From: Planctomycetales bacterium
GTDB lineage: Bacteria; Planctomycetota; Planctomycetia; Isosphaerales; Isosphaeraceae
DNA length: 13,438 nucleotides
Reading direction: 5' to 3'
NCBI GenBank assembly: GCA_027435495.1
Contig: DAHZZC010000375.1
Coordinates: 1 to 13,438, forward strand
Part shown: positions 5,607 to 13,438 of the stretch, piece by piece
Layout of the letters: every line of letters starts with the position of its first letter
How positions within the stretch are numbered: the first letter of the stretch is position 1
Program-made: the position numbers and the translations under genes
Notes under the pieces: generated by a model
The model's input: the letters and a program-made list of their open reading frames with translations, nothing else
What the model was told of the DNA's origin: nothing
Database searches by the model: none

Positions 5607-6886
5607 CCGGACGGCAGACCGACACGAACCCGCCTGGTGAAGTAAACCCACCCGAACGCCAGGCTGACCAGCCCGAGGACGGCGATCAGCCACGAGACCA
5701 CGGCATAAAACCGCAGAATGTCCCCATGCTGCGGCCGAAACGACCCGGCCACCATCACCGCCGCGTAGCCAAGATAGCCCACGGCGTCCGCAAGATACAT
5801 CAGGAACCCGAGATTCCCCCGCTCCCGAGTCATCGCGATCAGCCGCTCGAAGACCGTCGTGTGGATCGCGACATACGGCAAGTAGAGCCCCAGGCCCATC
5901 AGAACCATGAAGTCGAATCCGCCAAACCAGGGACGGCCGAGCCCCACGAGGGCCAGGACCATCAACGCCCCACCCGCACCGGCCAGTGAGAGTGCGGTGA
6001 AGAACGCACGGCGATTGTCCGCGATCAAACTGGTCAGACCCGTCGCGGCCAGGACGCCAAGGGCCACCAACAGTTCCGATCGGGCGAAGGTCGCCGGGGT
6101 CACCGTCGTCCCGAGCGCCTTCCAGAGTTCCGGCGCGAAGTCGGCCCGGAGACTTCGCGCGATCGTGATCAACAGGTAGACCCCGATGATCGCCGATAAT
6201 CCCGGCGCATACCGGCGGAACAGCGCCGATCGTTCACGCCGATTCATGGGTTCCCGCGCGCTCCGGCTCGCGACGTCGCGTGCGTCTGGCGGCGGAATGC
6301 GGGTGAGCATCCCAACGCTGATCAGAAGCAAGGGCACGAACATCAGGCCGGCAAGGGCCGGCATCCAGCGCTGGGTCACGCCGATCCGGAGCAGCCAGGT
6401 CCCGACCGATTTCATCAGGCCATCGGCCAGGATGAAACTGGCGCAGAGTCCGGCCGTCAACGCCTCGGTCATCCGCCTGCCTTCCAGGAATCCCAGGACC
6501 AGGCCGAAGACCATGCCCAGGGCAAGTCCATTGAGGAACAGACCGGCGACATGCAGCGGCGACGGTGCCATCGCGAAGAAGACCAGTGCCGCCTCGGCCG
6601 CGGCGATGAGCATCAGGATCGTCGCAGCCCGCCGCGCCGGCGTCGTCTCGGCAACCACGCGGATACCAATGATCTTCGCGAGCGTATAGCCGAGAATCTG
6701 GGCCGTCACCAGAACCGTCTTCTCGCTCGCGCCCCAGACCACCCCGCCGGGATACGTCGAGGCGGTGAACGGCTTGCGAAAGGCGTACATGCAGGAGTAC
6801 GTCCCAAACGCCGCCGAGACCGACCAGATCGCCCAGAATAGCGACGACCGCGGAGATTCCCTCGACCCGTACTCGCCGTCGATCAT
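5594..6886 (-). CDS. DUF5690-type, MFS-like 12-TM transporter
   Basis: A 430-residue inner-membrane protein with about twelve hydrophobic segments (for example SLFWAIWSVSAAFGTYSCMY near the N-terminus and WLIAVLGLVSLAFGWVYF at the C-terminus), a layout like the major facilitator superfamily. The first helix ends in YAFRKPFTA, reminiscent of the Y-x2-R-K segment of organophosphate:phosphate antiporters (GlpT/UhpT); the overall sequence resembles DUF5690 proteins of Bacteroidetes and planctomycetes, from memory. An ATG at 6943 would add 19 residues, but ATG 6886-6884 has a clear AAGAGG seven bases upstream and the hydrophilic start MIDGEYGS, so I prefer it. The stop overlaps the start of the dehydrogenase gene by four bases. 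The likely role is uptake of the dehydrogenase's substrate or a precursor; the substrate itself is inference. Confidence 0.82.
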   Translation of the reverse strand: MIDGEYGSRESPRSSLFWAIWSVSAAFGTYSCMYAFRKPFTASTYPGGVVWGASEKTVLVTAQILGYTLAKIIGIRVVAETTPARRAATILMLIAAAEAALVFFAMAPSPLHVAGLFLNGLALGMVFGLVLGFLEGRRMTEALTAGLCASFILADGLMKSVGTWLLRIGVTQRWMPALAGLMFVPLLLISVGMLTRIPPPDARDVASRSAREPMNRRERSALFRRYAPGLSAIIGVYLLITIARSLRADFAPELWKALGTTVTPATFARSELLVALGVLAATGLTSLIADNRRAFFTALSLAGAGGALMVLALVGLGRPWFGGFDFMVLMGLGLYLPYVAIHTTVFERLIAMTRERGNLGFLMYLADAVGYLGYAAVMVAGSFRPQHGDILRFYAVVSWLIAVLGLVSLAFGWVYFTRRVRVGLPSGAES

Positions 6887-7579
6887 CGTCCGGCCTCTTG
6901 CTCGGCCATCCCTCCCGGACCGACTCTTCCCGGGTTCCTGCATCTGGGAATCGTGCTCCGCGCCTCCGCGGTCCTGGATGAGAATAACAGACGAGCCTCA
7001 AGATTGTATGCTCGACCGATCCGACCGAGACGGACGAAGCCTGGCAACGCTCGCAAGCGATCGGCGAAGAGGTCCGGAAACAGACCATGCACCCCGGACC
7101 ACGACAGCGATCGGTCGAAAAAAGGGACCTGGGCGGGCGGATCGGTCTGGACGCCGGAAGAGAGCCTGTCCGACAGATCTCGATCTGGCGCCCGACCCTT
7201 TATCCCTGTGATCCATAATCCCTGACCCAAAACAATTCCCATATGGCTGTCGCTATACCCGCTTCACGCCCGAGGGCGAGGTACTTGCGGTGACCGTGAC
7301 CATCACCGAAAATTCAAAGCCTCGCGACCGTCACCATCTCGGTCGCATTCCGGAATTGCACGCAATCCACCACCGACCGGATCAAGCATGATAGTGGCTT
7401 CTCGCCCAGCACGATCGAGGGGCATCCTAACTTCTCAACGCTGGAGGGGCGACCTCCGGATCCGCGCGGTTGATGTCCATGAGGACGGCAACGGACACCC
7501 GACTCTCCTTCCGATAGGCCGCCCGTCGTCCGGCTAACCCCGGCGAGTGATCTACCAACGACCGAACAGGAAACCACCC
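6887..7579. other. Gene-poor divergent region before the giant fusion gene
   Basis: About 690 bases lie between the transporter start (-) and the fusion-gene start (+), and must carry both promoters. Seen here: the transporter's AAGAGG ribosome site; a TACAAT hexamer on the minus strand (7003-7008) without a good -35 partner; a 7-bp inverted repeat GGTCCGG/CCGGACC (7071-7077, 7094-7100) with a 16-base loop; and CCTGACCC (7221-7228), an inverted match to GGGTCAGG in the repeat after the fusion gene. A start-less 59-codon open stretch (7212-7391) reads GCRYTRFTPEGEVLAVTVT in its middle; it resembles nothing I can name and may be a gene remnant or chance. No RNA gene was recognised. Confidence 0.45.
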
Positions 7580-7582
7580 ATG
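7570..7582 (+). promoter_or_regulatory. Ribosome binding site deciding the fusion-gene start
   Basis: AGGAAA lies eight or so bases before the ATG at 7580. That start places a basic stretch directly before the hydrophobic signal-peptide core, favouring it over the in-frame GTG at 7547, which would lengthen the basic region by eleven residues. Confidence 0.6.
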
Positions 7583-10500
7583 ACGAGAGATAGATGGATG
7601 CTCAGCACGAAAATGACAACGGCGGCGCTCCTGTTCGTGGCGATGGCCGCGGTGACGGCGAACGGTGAGGGCGTCGTTTACGAGGGCACAAGCGGCGCGG
7701 GGTTCGGCAAACACATCGTGTTCCTGGCGGGCGATCATGAGTATCGGTCGGAGGAATCTCTGCCGTCGCTCGCGAGGATACTGGCGAAGCATCATGGCTT
7801 CAAATGCACCGTGCTGTTCGATGTCGACAAGGAGACCGGAGAGATTGTTCCAGGGAACTCGTACATGCCAGGCATGGAGGCACTGGACACGGCGGACCTG
7901 GCGGTGGTGTTTCTGCGGTTTCAGGACTTTCCATCCGAGCAGATGAGGCACTTTGATGAGTACCTCAAACGCGGAGGGCCGGTGATCGGCTTGCGCACGG
8001 CGACTCACGCGTTCCGGACGAAGGGGAACGAGCCGTTTGCCAGATACTCCTTCAACTTCAAGGGGCCGGACTACAAGCTGGGCTTTGGGCATCAGGTGCT
8101 GGGCCAGACGTGGGTTGGACACTATGGCCACAATCATCAGCAGAGCACGAAGATCACGGTCGTCGAGAGCGAGCGGAATCATCCCATTCTGCGAGGCGTG
8201 AAGGACGTCTGGGTGCAGGCGGGAGCCTACGTCGGCAAACCGACCGACGGCGAGATTCTCACGATGGCACAGCCGCTCAACGGCATGACGCCCGACTCGC
8301 CCGTCGACGAAACCAAGCCGCCGATGCCTTCGGAGTGGACCCGCACGTACAAGACGGCGTCGGGAAAATCCGGGCGTGTGTTCACGTCGCTCTACGGAAC
8401 TCCGGAAGACCTGATGAACGACGGCTACCGTCGGCTGATCATCAACGGCTGCTTCTGGGCGGTGGGCCTGGAGGATTCGATCAAGCCCGACACCAACATC
8501 CGCTTCGTGGGACCGTTCGAGCCCAATACGTTTGGAAACGGAAGTCACGCGCGCGGCATCAAGCCAGTCGCCTACGCCGGTTTCGAGAGTCCCATTCCAG
8601 CGAACCACAATACGCAAAATCCGAAGGCCACGAAGAACGATCGCGAAAAAGACGGGGCCAAAACTCAGCCGACCGCCAGGCACGTCGGGAAGCCATCGGT
8701 CACAGGCAAACCGGTCCGTTTCCTTCGCATCGAACTGCCGGGCAAAAACCGGATTCTCACGCTTGCGGAAGTGGAGGTGTTCAGCGACGGCCGGAACATC
8801 GCTGTCGGCGGAAAGGCCACTCAGTCCAGCACCAATGGAAGCGGGGTCGCCTCGAAGGCGATCGACGGCAACAAGAATCCCGACTACGGCAAGGAAGGGC
8901 AGACGCACACTTCCAATGCCGGTGAAACGAATCCCTGGTGGGAACTCGAGCTTGTCGAGCCGAGGTACATTGAAACGATCCGCATCTGGAACCGTAGCGG
9001 CCTGGAACGCCGATTGGCCGGCTTTACACTCAAGCTTCTGGACGCCGACCGGAAGGAAGTGTTTCGCGCGACCGACATCGCCGCACCACAGGCCATGCAG
9101 ATCGACGTCAATAACGGCGGCTCTCTGCACTATCTCACGTACGATGGCAAGCCGGGCAAGTCTCTCGGTCGCGAAGTCCTGCGAGCGGCGAGTGCCGGCC
9201 GAACAGCAAGGCCGAACAACAGGAGAACGCGGACTCCATCGTCGTCGGAACCCGCGTTGGCCCACGTGCCGGCCGATTATCGCGACCCGCTGCCGTTCGC
9301 ATTCCAACCAGACGACGTGGTCGCCATTCTCGGCAACGGTCTGGCGGATCGGCTCCAGCACGACGGTTGGATGGAGACGTTGCTGCAAAGCCAGCTCCCC
9401 AATCACCACATCCGCTTCCGCAACATGAGCACCAGCGGTGACCGCCCTAACAATTACCCACGCAGTTCCGGGCAGATTTCGATGACCGAGTATCTGCGGA
9501 AGGTACAGCCGACGGTCGTCTTCGCGATGTTCGGCTACAACGAATCGTTCGACACCACACCGGCTGCCTACGAACAGCAGTTGCTCGAATTCGTCAAGAA
9601 GACGCGCGGTGCGAAGCCCAATGGAAAGGACTTCCCGCGCATCGTACTCTTTAGCCCGATCGCACACGAGGATACGCACACCCCCAACGTGCCTGACGGC
9701 CGGGCGCATAACGTGCGGCTCGCGGACTTCACCAGGGCGACGGCCGCGGCAGCGAAAAAGGCGGGCGTTGCGTTTGTGGATCTCTTCCACCCGACGCTGG
9801 ATCGATTCGCCAGGTCCAGTCGCCCACTCACCATCAACGGTGTGCATCTTTCCGAGGAGGGCGACCGGCAACTGGCCGAGGTAATCGCCGGGCAATTGCT
9901 AGGGAAGCCGTTCAGCACGTCTTCCTTGCTCGAATCGTTGCGTCAGGCCGTGCTCGACAAGAATCTGCATTGGTGGAACCGCTATCGCGCTTCCGACGGC
10001 AACGACATCTGGGGCAGCCGCTCGACGCTGAAGTTCTTCAACGATCAGAGCAACGCCGACGTTCTTCAGCCCGAACTGACGATGCTGGACATCATGACCG
10101 CGAACCGCGACGAAGTGGTCTGGGCGCGGGCCGCCGGTCAGAACAAGGTCCTGGATGAGCGCAACATTCCCCAACCCGTACCGGTCATCTCGAATGTCGG
10201 CGGCGGCAGCAAGAGTTCCGACGCGATCAAGGAAGGCTCACTGAATTACATCAGCGGCGAAGAGGGAATCCAGCACATGGCCGTGGCCAGGGGTTTCCAG
10301 GTGAACCTGTTCGCCGACGAGGCCCGCTTCCCGCAGCTTGTCAAACCGGTGCAGTTGCAGTTCGACACGAAGGGCCGCTTATGGGCCGCCGTCTGGCCGA
10401 CCTACCCCAAGTGGGAACCGCACTCGAAGATGAACGACGCCCTGATCATTCTGCATGACGACGACCACGACGGCCGTGCGGATCGCGTCACGGAGTTTGC

Positions 10501-12724
10501 CAGGGTGCAGAATCCTCTGGGCTTCGAATTCTGGAACGGCGGTGTGATCGTCACCAATCAGTCGGACCTGCTGTTTCTCAAGGACACGAACGGGGACGAC
10601 GTGGCCGACGTGCGCATCCACATGCTGCAAGGCCTCGACACGTCCGACACGCACCACGGCGCGAACAATTTGATCTACGGCCCCGACGGCGGCATCTACT
10701 GGCAGAGCGGCGTCTTCATGGTCCACAACCATGAACATCCCTGGGGCCCGTCCTTGCAGTCGTCCGCCTCGGCCATGTATCGTTTCGATCCGCGCCGCTT
10801 CACCATCTCGATGCACGCCCTGAATTCACCAAACCCTCACGGCATCTCGTTCGACTACTGGGGTTATCACTACGCCACCGATGGCACCGGCGGCCGCGCG
10901 TTCCAGGTGCGACCCGAGGGGAACGGCTTCAAGATGTACGAGCTCCTGAAAAAAGAAGTCCGTCCCGTATGCGCCAACGAGGTGGTGAGTAGCACCCACT
11001 TCCCCGAGTCGATGCAAGGTGACTTCCTGATCTGCAACGTCATCGGCTTCCTGGGTATCAAGCACTACCATCTCGAGCGCAACCCCGAGACGGGAACCGT
11101 GTGGGGCGAACCGGCTGGCGACGAACTGAACGTCACCGTCACCAACGCCGATGGCACAAAGACCAGGGACAGCTCGCGCGGCCTGCTGATGAGCGGCGAC
11201 AAGAACTTCCGGCCGTCCGATGCGATCTTCGCGCCCGACGGCTCACTGTATTTCAGCGACTGGCATAATGTCATCATCGGCCACATGCAACACAATGTAC
11301 GCGATCCCAACCGCGACCACGCGCACGGCCGTATCTACCGGATGACCGCGATCGGCCGACCGTTGCAGAAGCCGGTGCCGATCGACGGCCAGCCCATTGC
11401 CGCTCTGCTCGACAACCTGAAATCACCGGTCGACAGCATCCGCCACCGCACGCGGATTGAGTTGAGCGAGCGCGACTCGAACGAGGTCATCGCCGCCACG
11501 AAGAAGTGGCTGACACAGTTCGATCCCCACAAAAAAGAGGATGCCCATCACTTCCTCGAAGCCCTCTGGTTGCACCAGCAGCATAACGTGAAGGATTCCG
11601 AACTGCTCGAGCAGGTGTTGAACTCGCCCGAGCCGCACGCGAGGATCGCCGCGAGGACCGTGCAGCATTTCTGGATGGACGTGGAAAAGACCTACCGCGG
11701 TGGCAAGATCGCCGGAGAGACGCTCGCCTCATCTCGGCGTTCCGGCATCCTCAGCGACACGCCGGAACTGACCACGATCCGCATCGGCACCGTCCCTGAG
11801 AAGATGAGTTACGACGTTCGGGAACTGACCGTGAAGCCCGGCAAGAAGGTCAAGCTGACCTTCTCCAACATCGATTTCATGCCGCACAACATCCTGCTCG
11901 TCAATCCGGGCAAGGCGGATGAGGTCGGACTGGCGGCAATCGATCTCGGAGCCCGGGGCTTTGACGTGGGATTTATCCCGGACAGCAAGGAAATTCTCTG
12001 GCACAGTCATCTAACTGATTATGGCCAGGAAGAAGTGATCGAATTCACCGCGCCGAGCGTGGAAGGGGCCTACCCTTATCTTTGCTCGTTCCCTGGCCAC
12101 CATCGCCTGATGCGCGGGATGATGTTCGTCACCAACGACATCAAGGGGTTTCTCGCCAGGAATCCCCAGCAGCAGATCAAGGTCACCGAGTGGAAACACA
12201 GCGACTTCACCAGGGATCTGAATCGCGTGGGACAGCACCGCGACTTCCAATCGGGCAAGCAACTGTTTGCCTCGCTGGGTTGTGTTCAGTGCCACAAATT
12301 GAGGAAGGACGACACGACGGTGTCGCCTGGCCTCTCCGTCCTGAATCAATCCGTTGGTCCGAACATCGACGACACCTTGAAGAAATACAAGCACGACGCG
12401 AGCGCCGTGTTGCGCGAGATTCTGGAACCCTCGCGGAACATTGACGAAAAATTCCGTCAGGTCGTGGTTGCTCTTGAAGATGGAACCACGCGCACCGGGG
12501 TGATCAGTGCGGAGGATCAGGCCAGGCTGACGATCCTCTCGGGCACCCCTCCGCAAAAAGTGGAAATCTCCAAGCGGTCGATCGATGACCGTGCCGCGTC
12601 GAAGATGTCCATCATGCCCAGCGGTCTGCTCAATACCCTGGACAAGGAACAAATCCTCGACCTGCTGGCCTATCTGCTCGCTGGCGGCAACGCCGACGAC
12701 CCGGCCTTCCATCACCACAATTGA
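7580..12724 (+). CDS. Exported ThuA/discoidin/SGNH/PVC-dehydrogenase/cupredoxin/cytochrome c fusion
   Basis: A 1714-residue protein. Signal peptide 1-30 (core TTAALLFVAMAAV). ThuA-like domain 44-300 (GDHEYRSEES 51-60, HYGHNH 181-186); discoidin/F5-8C-like domain 379-533; SGNH-like domain 579-778 with Gly652/Asn654 and His756 but Gly587 and Asn753 in place of Ser and Asp; PVC-type membrane-bound-dehydrogenase propeller (TIGR02604-like) 899-1255, with hallmark IGHMQHNVRDPNRDHAHGR; helical HEAT-like stretch 1274-1364; azurin-type cupredoxin 1392-1527 with copper ligands His1436, Cys1502, His1507, Met1511; cytochrome c domain from 1550 with CVQCH (1568-1572) and probable distal Met1679. It likely oxidises a carbohydrate-like substrate in the periplasm and passes electrons to copper and heme; the substrate is unknown. 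ATG 7580 has AGGA upstream and starts the signal peptide; an upstream GTG (7547) is less likely. Confidence 0.92.
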   Translation: MTRDRWMLSTKMTTAALLFVAMAAVTANGEGVVYEGTSGAGFGKHIVFLAGDHEYRSEESLPSLARILAKHHGFKCTVLFDVDKETGEIVPGNSYMPGMEALDTADLAVVFLRFQDFPSEQMRHFDEYLKRGGPVIGLRTATHAFRTKGNEPFARYSFNFKGPDYKLGFGHQVLGQTWVGHYGHNHQQSTKITVVESERNHPILRGVKDVWVQAGAYVGKPTDGEILTMAQPLNGMTPDSPVDETKPPMPSEWTRTYKTASGKSGRVFTSLYGTPEDLMNDGYRRLIINGCFWAVGLEDSIKPDTNIRFVGPFEPNTFGNGSHARGIKPVAYAGFESPIPANHNTQNPKATKNDREKDGAKTQPTARHVGKPSVTGKPVRFLRIELPGKNRILTLAEVEVFSDGRNIAVGGKATQSSTNGSGVASKAIDGNKNPDYGKEGQTHTSNAGETNPWWELELVEPRYIETIRIWNRSGLERRLAGFTLKLLDADRKEVFRATDIAAPQAMQIDVNNGGSLHYLTYDGKPGKSLGREVLRAASAGRTARPNNRRTRTPSSSEPALAHVPADYRDPLPFAFQPDDVVAILGNGLADRLQHDGWMETLLQSQLPNHHIRFRNMSTSGDRPNNYPRSSGQISMTEYLRKVQPTVVFAMFGYNESFDTTPAAYEQQLLEFVKKTRGAKPNGKDFPRIVLFSPIAHEDTHTPNVPDGRAHNVRLADFTRATAAAAKKAGVAFVDLFHPTLDRFARSSRPLTINGVHLSEEGDRQLAEVIAGQLLGKPFSTSSLLESLRQAVLDKNLHWWNRYRASDGNDIWGSRSTLKFFNDQSNADVLQPELTMLDIMTANRDEVVWARAAGQNKVLDERNIPQPVPVISNVGGGSKSSDAIKEGSLNYISGEEGIQHMAVARGFQVNLFADEARFPQLVKPVQLQFDTKGRLWAAVWPTYPKWEPHSKMNDALIILHDDDHDGRADRVTEFARVQNPLGFEFWNGGVIVTNQSDLLFLKDTNGDDVADVRIHMLQGLDTSDTHHGANNLIYGPDGGIYWQSGVFMVHNHEHPWGPSLQSSASAMYRFDPRRFTISMHALNSPNPHGISFDYWGYHYATDGTGGRAFQVRPEGNGFKMYELLKKEVRPVCANEVVSSTHFPESMQGDFLICNVIGFLGIKHYHLERNPETGTVWGEPAGDELNVTVTNADGTKTRDSSRGLLMSGDKNFRPSDAIFAPDGSLYFSDWHNVIIGHMQHNVRDPNRDHAHGRIYRMTAIGRPLQKPVPIDGQPIAALLDNLKSPVDSIRHRTRIELSERDSNEVIAATKKWLTQFDPHKKEDAHHFLEALWLHQQHNVKDSELLEQVLNSPEPHARIAARTVQHFWMDVEKTYRGGKIAGETLASSRRSGILSDTPELTTIRIGTVPEKMSYDVRELTVKPGKKVKLTFSNIDFMPHNILLVNPGKADEVGLAAIDLGARGFDVGFIPDSKEILWHSHLTDYGQEEVIEFTAPSVEGAYPYLCSFPGHHRLMRGMMFVTNDIKGFLARNPQQQIKVTEWKHSDFTRDLNRVGQHRDFQSGKQLFASLGCVQCHKLRKDDTTVSPGLSVLNQSVGPNIDDTLKKYKHDASAVLREILEPSRNIDEKFRQVVVALEDGTTRTGVISAEDQARLTILSGTPPQKVEISKRSIDDRAASKMSIMPSGLLNTLDKEQILDLLAYLLAGGNADDPAFHHHN

Positions 12725-12752
12725 AACCGAGGTAAAAAACCGCTGTACGAAT

Positions 12753-12795
12753 ATAAGGGGTCAGGAACCTTAAACACCGGTGCCTTGCCCCTTAT
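12753..12795. repeat. Imperfect inverted repeat after the fusion gene
   Basis: The left arm 12753-12765 (ATAAGGGGTCAGG) pairs with the right arm 12783-12795 (CCTTGCCCCTTAT) at 11 of 13 positions, the outer eight perfectly; a smaller palindrome CACCGGTG (12776-12783) sits between. It lies 28 bases after the fusion-gene stop and 54 bases from the stop of the convergent hydrolase gene. GGGGTCAGGAACC phrases are familiar from REP-like intergenic repeats linked to Y1 transposases in several bacteria; that link is memory, not shown here. It may act as a transcription end for both genes, although no T-run follows. Confidence 0.65.
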
Positions 12796-12849
12796 CTCCC
12801 CCCAAGAAGAAGGCAAAGCCTCGCTCATCGGAGTCAGCCCGGAGGGAAA

Positions 12850-13438
12850 TCAATCCCCGCCCACGGCCGGCTCGTCGGTCCGGAGAAAGCCGAGATCCGC
12901 CAGTTGGAGGATCTCCGACCGGTCGTCGGGCAGGAGGAAGCCGGCCCGGATCGACGCGTCGAGCGACTCCTCGAACTTCCTCAGGTACTCGGCCTTCCCG
13001 CCCGGATAGAGGCGTTTGAGGGTCGCCGCGTCGAACGGCTTGCCGAAGCCGACCATGCTCCCCGCCCCCGAGAGGACCGCGGTCGGGACGTCGACCCAGG
13101 GCGTCCGGATGCCGCCCTCGGCCAGGCCGTTCGCATCGACGGCCAGCTTCGGGGACTTCCCCTCGGCCAGCTTCAGCTCCGCCGCCCTCGGCGCGGGATG
13201 ACCCGTTTGAACCCATCGGTCAAGCTGCCGGAGCGCCGCCTCGACGACGTAATGATGCTGCGGGCCGAAGTTCATCGGCCGGTCGAGCTTCCGGCCCAGC
13301 ATCTCCGATGTCGGCGCATAGGCCGCTGCGAGCTTCTCTGCGGGCTGCGTCCCCGAATCGATAAATCCAACAGCGAAGAGATAATTGTCGGCGTGAGCCG
13401 TTCCGGCGATCTCCCAGACGCGAAGCCGATCCGTCTCC
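12850..13438 (-). CDS. Alpha/beta-hydrolase-domain protein, C-terminal part (Abhydrolase_10-like)
   Basis: A partial gene: the last 195 residues are in the window and the start lies beyond 13438. The frame runs without a stop from the edge to TGA 12852-12850. The segment RVWEIAGTAHAD (6-17 of the fragment), GPQHHYVVEAALRQLDRWV and GGIRTPWVDVP (108-118) match, from memory, the C-terminal half of the alpha/beta hydrolase domain family Abhydrolase_10. His15 in GTAHAD is a good candidate for the catalytic triad His; the Ser and Asp would be upstream. The end (DASIRAGFLLPDDRSEILQLA) is the usual family ending, so the C-terminus is intact. The substrate is unknown; the family is often exported and esterase-like. 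It converges on the fusion gene with the inverted repeat between them. Confidence 0.8.
   Translation of the reverse strand, partial: ETDRLRVWEIAGTAHADNYLFAVGFIDSGTQPAEKLAAAYAPTSEMLGRKLDRPMNFGPQHHYVVEAALRQLDRWVQTGHPAPRAAELKLAEGKSPKLAVDANGLAEGGIRTPWVDVPTAVLSGAGSMVGFGKPFDAATLKRLYPGGKAEYLRKFEESLDASIRAGFLLPDDRSEILQLADLGFLRTDEPAVGGD

Noticed and set aside
5598..5693. A 32-residue N-terminal extension of the alcohol dehydrogenase
   Set aside because: It overlaps the transporter's coding end, has no counterpart in the family, and the GTG at 5597 gives a standard N-terminus with a GTGA overlap.
7212..7391. A 59-codon open stretch with protein-like wording upstream of the fusion gene
   Set aside because: It lacks a start codon and ribosome site near its beginning and matches no family I can name. 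It may be a remnant, but the evidence is too thin for a pseudogene call.
7427..9895. An 822-codon open frame on the minus strand, antisense to the fusion gene
   Set aside because: It lies opposite well-supported ThuA, discoidin and SGNH domains. Long antisense frames are expected from the codon bias of GC-rich genes, and its translation shows no recognisable domain or signal.
1..13438. Search for CRISPR arrays, tRNA genes, transposase genes and prophage genes
   Set aside because: No regularly spaced repeat array, cloverleaf-like segment, DDE or Y1 transposase motif, or phage structural gene was recognised by reading both strands; a computed scan was not possible here.

Overview
The window looks like chromosomal DNA of a planctomycete, probably from the Isosphaeraceae/Gemmatales side. 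The coding GC is high. A secreted peptidase carries an N-terminal LEPR-XLL-like motif (RLDDRCLPSG). There is a very large ThuA / discoidin / SGNH / PVC-type dehydrogenase / cupredoxin / cytochrome c fusion of a kind typical of the PVC superphylum. The assignment rests on protein families and repeat style, not on a marker gene.

Layout. Positions 1-558 (+): the 3' end of a small antitoxin-like gene, then a small CX5R (dual-specificity-type) phosphatase. 615-1325 (-): SurE nucleotidase with a TTG start. 1477-1977 (+): a SprT-like HExxH metalloprotein. 1978-2243: a convergent intergenic region holding two 29-base arms in inverted orientation (28 of 29 positions pair) around a 173-base centre with a short tandem repeat. 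2244-2783 (-): an exported peroxiredoxin with a GC-rich hairpin in its leader. 3089-4471 (+): a sedolisin (S53) peptidase with no propeptide and a reduced calcium site. 4509-6886 (-): a two-gene operon made of a DUF5690/MFS-like 12-TM transporter followed, through a 4-base GTGA overlap, by a zinc alcohol dehydrogenase resembling the phosphonate-associated HpnZ group. 6887-7579: a gene-poor divergent region of about 690 bases. 7580-12724 (+): the 1714-residue exported fusion protein. 12753-12795: an imperfect inverted repeat. 12850-13438 (-): the C-terminal part of an alpha/beta-hydrolase-domain protein (Abhydrolase_10-like), cut by the window edge.

How the genes may work together. Only the transporter-dehydrogenase pair has sequence evidence of being an operon, and it suggests uptake and oxidation of a small organic compound, possibly phosphonate-derived. 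The giant protein appears to be a self-contained periplasmic redox machine: substrate-handling domains (ThuA, discoidin, SGNH-like), a beta-propeller dehydrogenase, an azurin-spaced type 1 copper site and a c-type heme on one chain. The sedolisin and the fusion protein fit extracytoplasmic breakdown of biopolymers. No tRNA, rRNA, CRISPR array, transposase gene or prophage gene was seen. The strongest second-look items are the copper-plus-heme fusion with its catalytically degenerate SGNH domain, the coupled transporter-dehydrogenase pair, the inverted-repeat cassette and the altered sedolisin.
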